Below are positions 15,152 to 22,422 of a stretch of 64,000 nt of DNA, in pieces. Each line of letters opens with the position of its first letter. Position 1 is the first letter of the stretch. A model generated the notes under the pieces. That model worked only from the letters and a program-made list of their open reading frames with translations. It ran no database searches and was not told the DNA's origin. The DNA is from Paraburkholderia bannensis (GTDB lineage Bacteria; Pseudomonadota; Gammaproteobacteria; Burkholderiales; Burkholderiaceae), in contig NZ_JACHBW010000021.1 of the NCBI RefSeq assembly GCF_014200455.1, forward strand, positions 1 to 64,000, given 5' to 3'. The position numbers and the translations under genes were made by a program.

Positions 15152-17379
15152 GCCAACTGATCGGACAACCCGTCGACCGTATCGACGGCATGCTCAAGGT
15201 AACCGGCAACGCGCGCTACGCAGCGGATTTCCCCGAAGCGCGTCTCGCGCATGCGGTTCTCGTCACGAGCACGGTGTCGAGCGGCACGATCGCATCGATC
15301 GACACGCGCCGCGCGCAGGCGCTGCCCGGCGTGCTGCTGGTGATAACGTGGCAGAACGCCATGCGTCTGCCCAACGGCGGCCGCACGCCGCTTGCGCCGC
15401 CCGCTGGACGACACATCACGCTGCTGCAGGACAACGTCGTGCGCTACAGCAACGAACCGGTCGCGGTCGTTGTGGCCGATACCCTCGAACACGCCAGCGA
15501 CGCCGCGCAGCACGTCAGCGTGACCTACGCCGCCACGCCGTCCACGCTCGATTTCGCGCAGGCGAAAATGCAGGCGCATAAGCCGCCGGAGCAGCCGGGC
15601 AGACCTGTCGATTCCCAGCGCGGCAACGTCGAAGCGGGCCTGCGCGAAGGCGCGGTGCGCATCGACGCGGTCTACACCACGCCGATTCAATTCCACAATC
15701 CGATGGAGCCGCACGCCAGCATGGCGCGCTGGGACGGCCCCGAGCTCACGCTCTACGACTCGACCCAAGGCGTATCGGGCGCGCGCACCGCCGTGGCGGC
15801 CGTGTTCGGCATCCCCGCCGACAACGTCCGCGTGATCTCGCCGTTCATCGGCGGCGGGTTCGGCTGCAAAGGCTCGTCGTGGTCGCATGTGAGCCTGTGC
15901 GCGATGGCCGCGAAACAGACGGGCCGGCCGGTGCGCCTCGCGCTGGCGCGCCCGCAGATGTTCGGTCCGGTCGGCTCGCGCCCACGCACGGAACAGCACT
16001 TCTCGCTGGCCGCGCGCCGCGACGGCACGCTCACGGCGATCCGCCACGACACCTTCTCGCACACCTCCACCTTCGAGGACTGGACCGAAATGTCCGGCCT
16101 CGTCACGCGCATGATGTACGCCACGCCGAATCTGAGCACGAGCCACCGCGTCGTGCCGCTCAACGTCGGCACGCCCACTTTCACGCGCGCGCCCGGCGAA
16201 ACCACCGGATCGTTCGCGCTCGAATCGGCGCTGGACGAGCTCGCGTGGCGGCTGGGCATGGACCCGATCGCGCTGCGTATGAAGAACGACGCCGAAGTCG
16301 AGCCGCAGGAAGGCAAGCCGTGGTCTTCGAAGGCGCTGCGCGAGTGCTACGCGGCGGGCGCGGAACGCTTCGGCTGGTCGCGCCGGGTGAATGCGCCGCG
16401 CGCGATGCGCCAGGGCAACACGCTGATCGGCCTCGGCATGGCGGGCGCGACCTACCCCGCCAACCGCAGCGAAGCCGCCGCGCTCGCGCGCATCCTGCCC
16501 GACGGCACGGCGATGGTCGCCTCGGGCACCCAGGACATCGGCACCGGCACCTATACGGTGATGACCCAGGTGGCCGCCGATGCGCTCGGCTTTGCGCCCG
16601 AGCGCATCCACTTCGCGCTGGGCGATTCGAGCTTGCCGCGCGCGCCGGTCTCGGGCGGCTCGCAGTCGGCCGCGAGCGTCTCGCCCGCCGTGCAGGCCGC
16701 GGCGAGCGCGGCGCGCGACAAGCTGGTCGCGCTGGCCGTGGCCGATCCGGCCTCGCCGGTCCACGGCGCAGCGAGCGCCGATGTCGCGGTCGTCGACGGC
16801 TGGGTCGTGCTGCGCGCGGATGCGACCCGGCGCGACCCTGCCGCCGCCATCATCGCCCGCGCGGGCGGCCAGCCCATCGAGGCGCAGGCCACCGCGAAAC
16901 CCGGCGCGGAAAAGCAGCAGTTCGCCTTTCACTCGTTCGGCGCGGTGTTCGCCGAAGTGCACGTCGACGCCGATCTGGGCACGCTGCGCGTGGCGCGCAT
17001 CGTCGGTGCCTACGACGTGGGGCAGGTGCTCAACGCCAAGACCGCGCGCAGCCAGTTGCTGGGCGGCATGGTCTGGGGCGTGAGCACGGCGCTGCACGAG
17101 CACGGCCAGCTGGATACGCGCACTGGGCGCTTCGCCAACGGCAATTTCGCCGATTACCACGTGCCCGTGAATGCCGATATCGGCGATCTGGACGTGCTGT
17201 TCGTCGGGCCGCCCGATCTGCGCTTCAACGCGCTGGGCGTGCGCGGCATCGGCGAAATCGGCATTACGGGCGTGCCGGCGGCGATTGCCAATGCCGTCTA
17301 TCACGCGACCGGCGTGCGCGTGCGCGACCTGCCCATCACGCTCGACAAGGTGATGCTGCCAGCGCACACGATGACGTAG
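15148..17379 (+). CDS. paoC: Aldehyde oxidoreductase, molybdopterin subunit (PaoC/YagR type)
   Basis: This 743-residue catalytic subunit of the xanthine oxidase family binds the molybdenum-MCD cofactor and oxidises aldehydes to acids. Seen: early GQPVDRIDGMLKVTGNARYA, the Moco-contact segment PFIGGGFGCKG, the loop RAPGETTGSFALESALDELA, SGTQDIGTGTYT, and the catalytic Glu near the C terminus in RGIGEIGITG. Length fits the family. It starts inside the paoB stop codon (ATGA). No PaoD/XdhC-type cofactor-insertion gene follows; a MocA-like gene comes after the repeat array instead. Confidence 0.9.
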   Translation: MSQLIGQPVDRIDGMLKVTGNARYAADFPEARLAHAVLVTSTVSSGTIASIDTRRAQALPGVLLVITWQNAMRLPNGGRTPLAPPAGRHITLLQDNVVRYSNEPVAVVVADTLEHASDAAQHVSVTYAATPSTLDFAQAKMQAHKPPEQPGRPVDSQRGNVEAGLREGAVRIDAVYTTPIQFHNPMEPHASMARWDGPELTLYDSTQGVSGARTAVAAVFGIPADNVRVISPFIGGGFGCKGSSWSHVSLCAMAAKQTGRPVRLALARPQMFGPVGSRPRTEQHFSLAARRDGTLTAIRHDTFSHTSTFEDWTEMSGLVTRMMYATPNLSTSHRVVPLNVGTPTFTRAPGETTGSFALESALDELAWRLGMDPIALRMKNDAEVEPQEGKPWSSKALRECYAAGAERFGWSRRVNAPRAMRQGNTLIGLGMAGATYPANRSEAAALARILPDGTAMVASGTQDIGTGTYTVMTQVAADALGFAPERIHFALGDSSLPRAPVSGGSQSAASVSPAVQAAASAARDKLVALAVADPASPVHGAASADVAVVDGWVVLRADATRRDPAAAIIARAGGQPIEAQATAKPGAEKQQFAFHSFGAVFAEVHVDADLGTLRVARIVGAYDVGQVLNAKTARSQLLGGMVWGVSTALHEHGQLDTRTGRFANGNFADYHVPVNADIGDLDVLFVGPPDLRFNALGVRGIGEIGITGVPAAIANAVYHATGVRVRDLPITLDKVMLPAHTMT

Positions 17380-17395
17380 CCGCTTCGGTGCCTTG

Positions 17396-17499
17396 GTGAT
17401 TTAGTGCTTTAGTGATTTAGTGCTTTAGTGCTTTAGTGCTTTAGTGCTTTAGTGCTTTAGTGCTTTAGTGCTTTAGTGCTTTAGTGCTTTAGTGCTTTA
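17396..17499. repeat. Octanucleotide tandem repeat, 13 units
   Basis: Thirteen exact-length 8-bp units: GTGCTTTA eleven times, with GTGATTTA at units 1 and 3. A decayed unit GTGCCTTG at 17388-17395 comes just before. The array begins 17 bp after the paoC stop and ends 126 bp before the MocA-like gene. Period 8 passes through all three frames and gives TAG on the plus strand and TAA on the minus strand, so it is not coding. Copy number probably varies by strand slippage. Confidence 0.95.
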
Positions 17500-17624
17500 G
17501 TGCGAGGAAAGCGCGTGAAGAGAACGCGTGAGGCAGCGCCACGCACCGCGCGCTTGCCTCACGCGCGGTTGCGCCGCACAATCTGCGTTCACCCCTCTCG
17601 CGCGGCGCACCCGCGGTACACCCC

Positions 17625-18212
17625 ATGGCCTATGCATCGCTCGCCACCGGCGTACTGCTCGCCGCCGGCACAGGTTCGCGCTTCGATCCCGAAGGTCTGC
17701 GCAACAAACTCCTCGCACCGCTCCCGAACGGCATCGCCGTCGCCCATGAGGCCGCGCACCGGCTGCTGCTCGTGGTGTCGCGCGTGATCGCGGTCGTGCG
17801 GCCGGGCGCGGAAACGCTCGCGCACACGCTCAACGAAGCGGGCTGCGATGTGGTGTTCGCGCCCGGCTCGGTGCGCGGCATGGGCGCGAGTCTCGCCGCC
17901 GCCATCGAAGCCGACACCGAAGGCGAAAGCTGGATCGTGGCGCTCGCGGACATGCCGCGCATCGCCGTCACCACCATCGAGGCAGTGGCGCGCGAACTCG
18001 ACGCGGGCAAACCGCTCGTCGCGCCGTTCTACGACGGGCAGCGCGGCCATCCGGTGGGCTTTGGCTTCGGGCACCGCGAGGCGCTGCTCGCGCTGGACGG
18101 CGACGCAGGCGCGCGCGCGCTGCTGGGATCGCAGGCGCTCACCCGCATCGACGTGAACGACCCCGGCATCCTGCGCGACGTCGATACGCCCGCCGATCTC
18201 GACGGAATTTGA
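17625..18212 (+). CDS. MocA-like molybdenum cofactor cytidylyltransferase
   Basis: This 195-residue protein is a single GT-A nucleotidyltransferase domain: LLAAGTGSRF (nucleotide loop), NKLLAPLPNG, the metal-binding ALADMPRI, GQRGHPVGF, and VDTPADLDGI at the end. MocA adds CMP to molybdopterin, making the MCD cofactor that PaoC-type enzymes use, and the gene follows paoC on the same strand. A role in cofactor supply is therefore likely. The 245-bp gap with the octamer array suggests either read-through or a promoter affected by repeat length. Another small-molecule nucleotidyltransferase is possible but less likely. Confidence 0.8.
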   Translation: MAYASLATGVLLAAGTGSRFDPEGLRNKLLAPLPNGIAVAHEAAHRLLLVVSRVIAVVRPGAETLAHTLNEAGCDVVFAPGSVRGMGASLAAAIEADTEGESWIVALADMPRIAVTTIEAVARELDAGKPLVAPFYDGQRGHPVGFGFGHREALLALDGDAGARALLGSQALTRIDVNDPGILRDVDTPADLDGI

Positions 18213-18366
18213 AGCGCCCCGGCACTCGCCGGGAACCGGCATTGCGCGCGGGGTGACGGGCCAGAAACTCCGCGCACGCGGTTTTTCATCGCCTACGCTA
18301 GTAAGACCACCCACACGTCCTGCGCGGCTCCAGTGGCTCACGCAGTTGCCGCACGAGGTATCCGCG

Positions 18367-18513
18367 ATGATCTGCTCGCATACGAACCCGATCCCCGATC
18401 CGCTCGCCGATCCGACGCGCGATCCCGAACGCGATCCGCTCACGCCGCCGCCGCCGGGCCACGTCGAAGAACCGCAACGACCTGACGGGCCGCCGAACAA
18501 AGACCCGGTCTAG
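18367..18513 (+). CDS. Small proline/aspartate-rich protein
   Basis: This 48-residue protein from an ATG at 18367 is made of Asp-Pro and Pro-rich segments (PIPDPLADPTRDPERDPL, then TPPPPGH) with no membrane part. A GAGG site 8-9 bases upstream supports the start. Similar short Pro-rich proteins are known from Burkholderia relatives, though I recall no function. It could be a chance frame, but the codon use and start signal favour a gene. Confidence 0.45.
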   Translation: MICSHTNPIPDPLADPTRDPERDPLTPPPPGHVEEPQRPDGPPNKDPV

Positions 18514-18665
18514 GCGCCTGCGCGCCTCGCCCTGCTCTCCCGTCGTTCCCGTTCCCCCACCCGCCGCGAACCTGGCTCGCGGCGCGGTCTCCATGCCTCA
18601 CTCTGCCCCTCAAGCAGCCTGCTTGATCTCTGCCACCCATGCTTTCGATAAGCTTTCGATGAAGC

Positions 18666-18713
18666 TTGCATCCGTCACGCTCACTCCGTAAAATGCAAAC
18701 GATTCGCATTTGC
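18666..18713 (+). promoter_or_regulatory. Sigma70-type promoter with Fur-like box
   Basis: A -35 TTGCAT (18666-18671), a 17-bp spacer, and a -10 TAAAAT (18689-18694) lie directly before a 19-bp box GCAAACGATTCGCATTTGC (18695-18713). Its reverse complement contains TGCGAATCGTTTGC, close to the Fur pattern AATGATAATCATT. A repressor here would cover the start of transcription of the PepSY gene. Confidence 0.6.
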
Positions 18714-18823
18714 GATCAACTATTTGCAGCCATTCCGACCGCCGACGCCATCGTGACCGTCTTACTCCACGCGCCCGTTTCAGTCCGTCGGCGCACGCGC
18801 CGCCACGCCAGCGCCACTGCCCT

Positions 18824-20065
18824 ATGAGACCGCTGCTGGTACGCCTGCATCGCTGGTTCGGCCTGGGCATCGCGGCCTTCCTGTTTCTGGCCGGCATCAC
18901 GGGCGCCGTGATCGCGTGGGACCACGAACTCGACGCCGCGCTCAATCCGACCTTCTACCAGGCCGTCACGGTCGACGCGCAGCGCACACCGCTCGCGCCG
19001 CTCGATCTGGTAAAGCGTTTCGAAGCCGCCAATCCGCACGCCGTAGTGTCGTTCATGCCGCTCGCGGTCGAGCCGGGGCAAACGTTCATCGTGCGTGCAT
19101 CGCCGCGCCTCGATCCGCAAACGCAACAACCCTACGCACTCGACTACAACCAGGTCGCGCTCGATCCCGTGACGGGCGACGTGCAGGGCCGCCGCATGTG
19201 GGGCGCGCCCTCGCTCGCGCGCCTGAACCTCATCCCCTTCCTGTACCAGCTTCACTACACGCTGTTCCTGCCGACCAAGATGGGCATCGACTTCAGCGTC
19301 TGGACCATGGGCGTGGTGGGAATGGTCTGGCTGCTGGACGGCTTCATCGCCATGGTGCTGGCGTTTCCGAACCTGAAAAGCTGGCGCAAATCGCTGGCGT
19401 TTCGCGTCAAGCGCGGCGGCTATGCGCTCACGTTCGACCTGCACCGCTCGGGCGGCGTCTGGCTGTGGGGCCTGTTGACGGTCGTTGCACTGACATCGGT
19501 TTCCATGAATCTGGGCAGCCAGGTCGTGCGCCCGGTCGTTTCGGTGTTTTCGACGCTTGCGCCGGACCCGTTCCGCACCGTCGCGCCCGGTCCGGCGCTC
19601 TCGCTCGACGAGATAGTTCAGGCGCGCGATCGCATCATTGGCGAAGCCGCCGAGGTGGGCCGCCGCGAAGGCATCAGCGCGCCGCCGGGCGGCCTGTTCG
19701 CGGTGCCGTCGCTGGGTTACGTCGGCGTGGGCTATTACGAGCCCGGCAAGGATCACGGCGATGCGGGTCTGGGCAATCCGTGGCTCATCCTGAGCGCGCG
19801 CACCGGTCAGGTGCTGGCGAGGCAGATTCCCGGCGAGGGCAGCGCGGGCGACATCTTCATCCAGGCGCAGTTTCCGCTGCACTCGGGCCGCATTGCCGGC
19901 TTGCCGGGGCGTATCGCCGTCAGCTTTGTGGGCGTCATGGTCGCGGTGCTCAGCGTGACCGGCGTGCTGATCTGGCTAAAGAAAGCGCGTGCGCGGCGCA
20001 AAGCCGCCGCCAAGCCTGCGAAAAAGGCCTCGGCCGTGCGCGCAAGCGAGCGCGCGACGGGCTGA
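18824..20065 (+). CDS. PepSY-associated membrane protein, probable iron-linked reductase
   Basis: This 413-residue protein has PepSY-domain transmembrane architecture. Helices lie at about residues 13-33 (FGLGIAAFLFLAGITGAVIA), 160-182, 205-228 and near 365-385; the long stretch between helices is periplasmic. Conserved His appear in LHRWFGLG, WDHELD, YQLHYTLFLPT and DLHRSGG, which may bind haem, as in related siderophore-linked reductases. The start at 18824 is chosen because RLLVRLHRWFG-type sequence begins the family; the frame opens earlier, at 18710. The Fur-like promoter 110 bp upstream suggests induction when iron is scarce. A ferric-siderophore reductase role is inferred. Confidence 0.75.
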   Translation: MRPLLVRLHRWFGLGIAAFLFLAGITGAVIAWDHELDAALNPTFYQAVTVDAQRTPLAPLDLVKRFEAANPHAVVSFMPLAVEPGQTFIVRASPRLDPQTQQPYALDYNQVALDPVTGDVQGRRMWGAPSLARLNLIPFLYQLHYTLFLPTKMGIDFSVWTMGVVGMVWLLDGFIAMVLAFPNLKSWRKSLAFRVKRGGYALTFDLHRSGGVWLWGLLTVVALTSVSMNLGSQVVRPVVSVFSTLAPDPFRTVAPGPALSLDEIVQARDRIIGEAAEVGRREGISAPPGGLFAVPSLGYVGVGYYEPGKDHGDAGLGNPWLILSARTGQVLARQIPGEGSAGDIFIQAQFPLHSGRIAGLPGRIAVSFVGVMVAVLSVTGVLIWLKKARARRKAAAKPAKKASAVRASERATG

Positions 20066-20095
20066 ATCGCAGTAGAAACCTCGCGCGAAAAACAC

Positions 20096-20135
20096 AAAAG
20101 GCCTCGCTGCGATCGCTCGCGGCAAGGCCTCTTTT
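20096..20135. terminator. Two-way terminator
   Basis: Arms AAAAGGCCT and AGGCCTCTTTTT flank a GC-rich inner stem around gatcg. A-rich on the left and T-rich on the right, it can end both the PepSY gene and the converging phosphonate operon. Confidence 0.75.
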
Positions 20136-20152
20136 TCGACTATGGCGTGCGC

Positions 20153-21220
20153 TTAGTTCGCGATCTCGTCGAACGACGCCAGCAGGCGCTCGACGTCGTC
20201 GGCGTGGATGTCGCCCATCGTCGAAATACGGAACAACTCCTTCGACAGGCCGCCCTGGCCCGCATAGATCACGAAACCGCGCGCCTTGAGCGCGTCATGC
20301 AGCTTCGGATAGTCGATCCCCGCGGGCAGGCGGAATGCGCGCAGCACCACCGACGACTCTTCCCTGGGCAGCACGCTAGCCATGCCGCGTGCGGCGAGAC
20401 CCGCGCGCACCTGCTCCGACAGCGCCGCATAGCGCGCGTGACGCGCCTTCCAGCCGCCTTCATCGGCGAGTTCGCGCAGCGCTTCGACCAGCGCGTAGTA
20501 CGCGTGCACCGACGGCGTGAACGGCGTATTGCGCTGATCCTGCAAGGTGGCCAGGCGCTTGAGGTCGAGGTAATACGTGCGGCTCGCAGCCGTGGCGAGC
20601 GCCGCGCGGCGCGTCACCACGAAAGCCGCGCCAGGTACGCCGTGCAGGCACTTGTTCGCGGTCGCGGCCACGGCGGCAATGCTCGTATCGTCGAAATCGA
20701 TCGCCTCCGAACCGAAGCTGCTCACGCCATCGACGAGCATCTGCACGCCGCGCGCGCGGCACGCTTCGCCCAGCGCGCGCAGATCGTTCAGGCGGCCCGT
20801 GGTGGTTTCGTGATGGATGATCGCGACGTGCGTGAACGACTTGTCGGCGTCGAGCGCGGCGGTGATGCGCGCGAGGTCCGGCGCGTCCATCCATTCGTGC
20901 TTCACGACTGCGTGCGCGATGCCGTACTGCGTGGCGATCGCGGTAATGCGCTCGCCGTACACGCCGTTCTCGACGACCAGCAGCTTGCCGTCAGCGGGCA
21001 CGAGCGAGGCAATCATGCTCTCGACCGCCGCCGTGCCGGAGCCGGTCATGAGCACCGCTTGCCACTGCGCCGGGTCGAGCTCGTAGACGCCGACAAGACG
21101 CGTGCGCGCCTCTTCCTGCACGTCGAAGAACTCGCTTTCGCGGTGGCACAGATCTTCCTGCAACAGGCTGCGGCGCACGCGTTCGGTGAGCGTGACCGGG
21201 CCGGGATTGAGCAACAGCAT
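20153..21220 (-). CDS. phnW: 2-aminoethylphosphonate:pyruvate transaminase (PhnW)
   Basis: This 355-residue PLP enzyme of fold type I interconverts phosphonoacetaldehyde + alanine with 2-aminoethylphosphonate (AEP) + pyruvate. Seen: start MLLLNPGPVTLTERVRRSLL, CHRESEF, GSGTAAVESMI, the PLP-binding Asp164 in LVDGVSSFG, Lys190 in TANKCLHG, and the C-terminal RISTMGDIH. The ATG at 21220 is the family start; a longer frame upstream runs into the decarboxylase gene. It is last in a three-gene operon, 14 bp after the decarboxylase. With PEP mutase upstream it works in the AEP-making direction. No AEP-breakdown genes (phnX, phnA hydrolase) are beside it. Confidence 0.92.
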   Translation of the reverse strand: MLLLNPGPVTLTERVRRSLLQEDLCHRESEFFDVQEEARTRLVGVYELDPAQWQAVLMTGSGTAAVESMIASLVPADGKLLVVENGVYGERITAIATQYGIAHAVVKHEWMDAPDLARITAALDADKSFTHVAIIHHETTTGRLNDLRALGEACRARGVQMLVDGVSSFGSEAIDFDDTSIAAVAATANKCLHGVPGAAFVVTRRAALATAASRTYYLDLKRLATLQDQRNTPFTPSVHAYYALVEALRELADEGGWKARHARYAALSEQVRAGLAARGMASVLPREESSVVLRAFRLPAGIDYPKLHDALKARGFVIYAGQGGLSKELFRISTMGDIHADDVERLLASFDEIAN

Positions 21221-21234
21221 GGGCGGAATGTTCC

Positions 21235-22422
21235 TTAATTGGCGGCAGCGCCGATGTGGCGCATCAAACGCGTCTTCACGTCGGGCGGCGTGATGGTCGG
21301 ACGCGGCAGGCCATCGGGCGTGCCGCGCTTGATCTTCAGGCCTACGAAGCGAGTTCCGGCGACACCGCTTGGGCCCGTCGCGCGTTCCTGCGCGGCGGCC
21401 AGGACGGCGTCGAGCGTGGCGAGATCGTCGCCTTCCACGGCATCGGCATAACCGCACGCCGCCGCCACGTTGGCGAACGAAACCTGCTGCGAGACGGTGG
21501 CCTGGCCGCCGGTCGAATCGTGCGCGCCGTTGTCCAGCAGCACATGCGTGAGGTTCGACGGACCATAAGCGCCGAGCGTCGCGAACGCGCCCATGCGCAT
21601 GAGCGCCGCGCCGTCGCCGTCGAGCGCCACCACGTTGAGATCAGGGCGCGCGAGTGCGAGACCCAGCGCGAATGACGTCACGCAGCCCATCGAGCCCACC
21701 ATGTACAACTGGTTCGAACGATCGTCGATAGCGTAAAGCTCGCGGCCGCAAAAGCCCGTCGATGCCACCACGACCGTCGATTCCGCGGGCGTCGCCGCGA
21801 TCACGCGTTCGAGCGCCTGCTGGCGCGTTGGCAGTTCGTCGTAGCCACGGCCCGTGAACTTCGACTGCGCAACCGGCAGCGCATGCTTCGCGGGCATCGC
21901 GCCGCCGCCCTTGAGTTCGTACGACGCCACGCTGCCCTTCTGCATCACGAGCGCATACGGGCGGCCCGTTTCGTCCATGTGCTTCACGGCGCGTTCGAGC
22001 GCGGGCGCGATCTGGTCGGCTTCCGTGGGGAACAGCTCCCAGGGAATTTCCATCGTGTCGAGCATCTGCGGCGTGACCGGGCCCATCAGCGCATGCTGCG
22101 GTTCGTCGGCGACGCCGGGCTGGCCGCGCCACGTCACGATCAGCAGTTGCGGCAGACGGAAGGTCCAGGTGAGCGAGGTGAGCGGGCTCACCGCATTGCC
22201 CAGACCCGAGTTCTGCATCATGGCGATACCGCGCTTGCCCGCGAGCGCCACGCCCGCCACCAGTGCGACCGCGTCGCCTTCATTGGCCGCCGAAACGTAG
22301 TGCAGGGTGTCGTCCTGCAGCACGTAGTTGATGAACGGCGTGAGGTACGAGCACGGCACGCCTGCGTACCATTCGAAGCCGCGCTCACGCGCCGCTTCGA
22401 CAAACTGTGCCGCTTCGATCAT
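21235..22422 (-). CDS. Phosphonopyruvate decarboxylase
   Basis: This 395-residue thiamin-diphosphate enzyme turns phosphonopyruvate into phosphonoacetaldehyde, the step that makes the unfavourable PEP mutase reaction go forward. Seen: N-terminal YAGVPCSYLTPFINYVL, the catalytic Glu in AANEGDAVALVAGVAL, MMQNSGLGNAVSPLTSL, GMxQ-like WRGQPGVADEPQHALMG, and the ThDP motif in VVALDGDGAALMRMG. Length fits the family (often named aepY or ppd). It starts within the stop codon of the PEP mutase gene (ATGA overlap), so translation is coupled. Confidence 0.92.
   Translation of the reverse strand: MIEAAQFVEAARERGFEWYAGVPCSYLTPFINYVLQDDTLHYVSAANEGDAVALVAGVALAGKRGIAMMQNSGLGNAVSPLTSLTWTFRLPQLLIVTWRGQPGVADEPQHALMGPVTPQMLDTMEIPWELFPTEADQIAPALERAVKHMDETGRPYALVMQKGSVASYELKGGGAMPAKHALPVAQSKFTGRGYDELPTRQQALERVIAATPAESTVVVASTGFCGRELYAIDDRSNQLYMVGSMGCVTSFALGLALARPDLNVVALDGDGAALMRMGAFATLGAYGPSNLTHVLLDNGAHDSTGGQATVSQQVSFANVAAACGYADAVEGDDLATLDAVLAAAQERATGPSGVAGTRFVGLKIKRGTPDGLPRPTITPPDVKTRLMRHIGAAAN

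Noticed and set aside
15022..17367. 781-codon open frame on the minus strand opposite paoC
   Set aside because: It is a GC-rich shadow of paoC: Arg/His/Gly-rich, no family sequence, and paoC has complete motifs.
17396..17499. CRISPR array
   Set aside because: Units are 8 bp in direct contact, without spacers; this is a simple tandem repeat.
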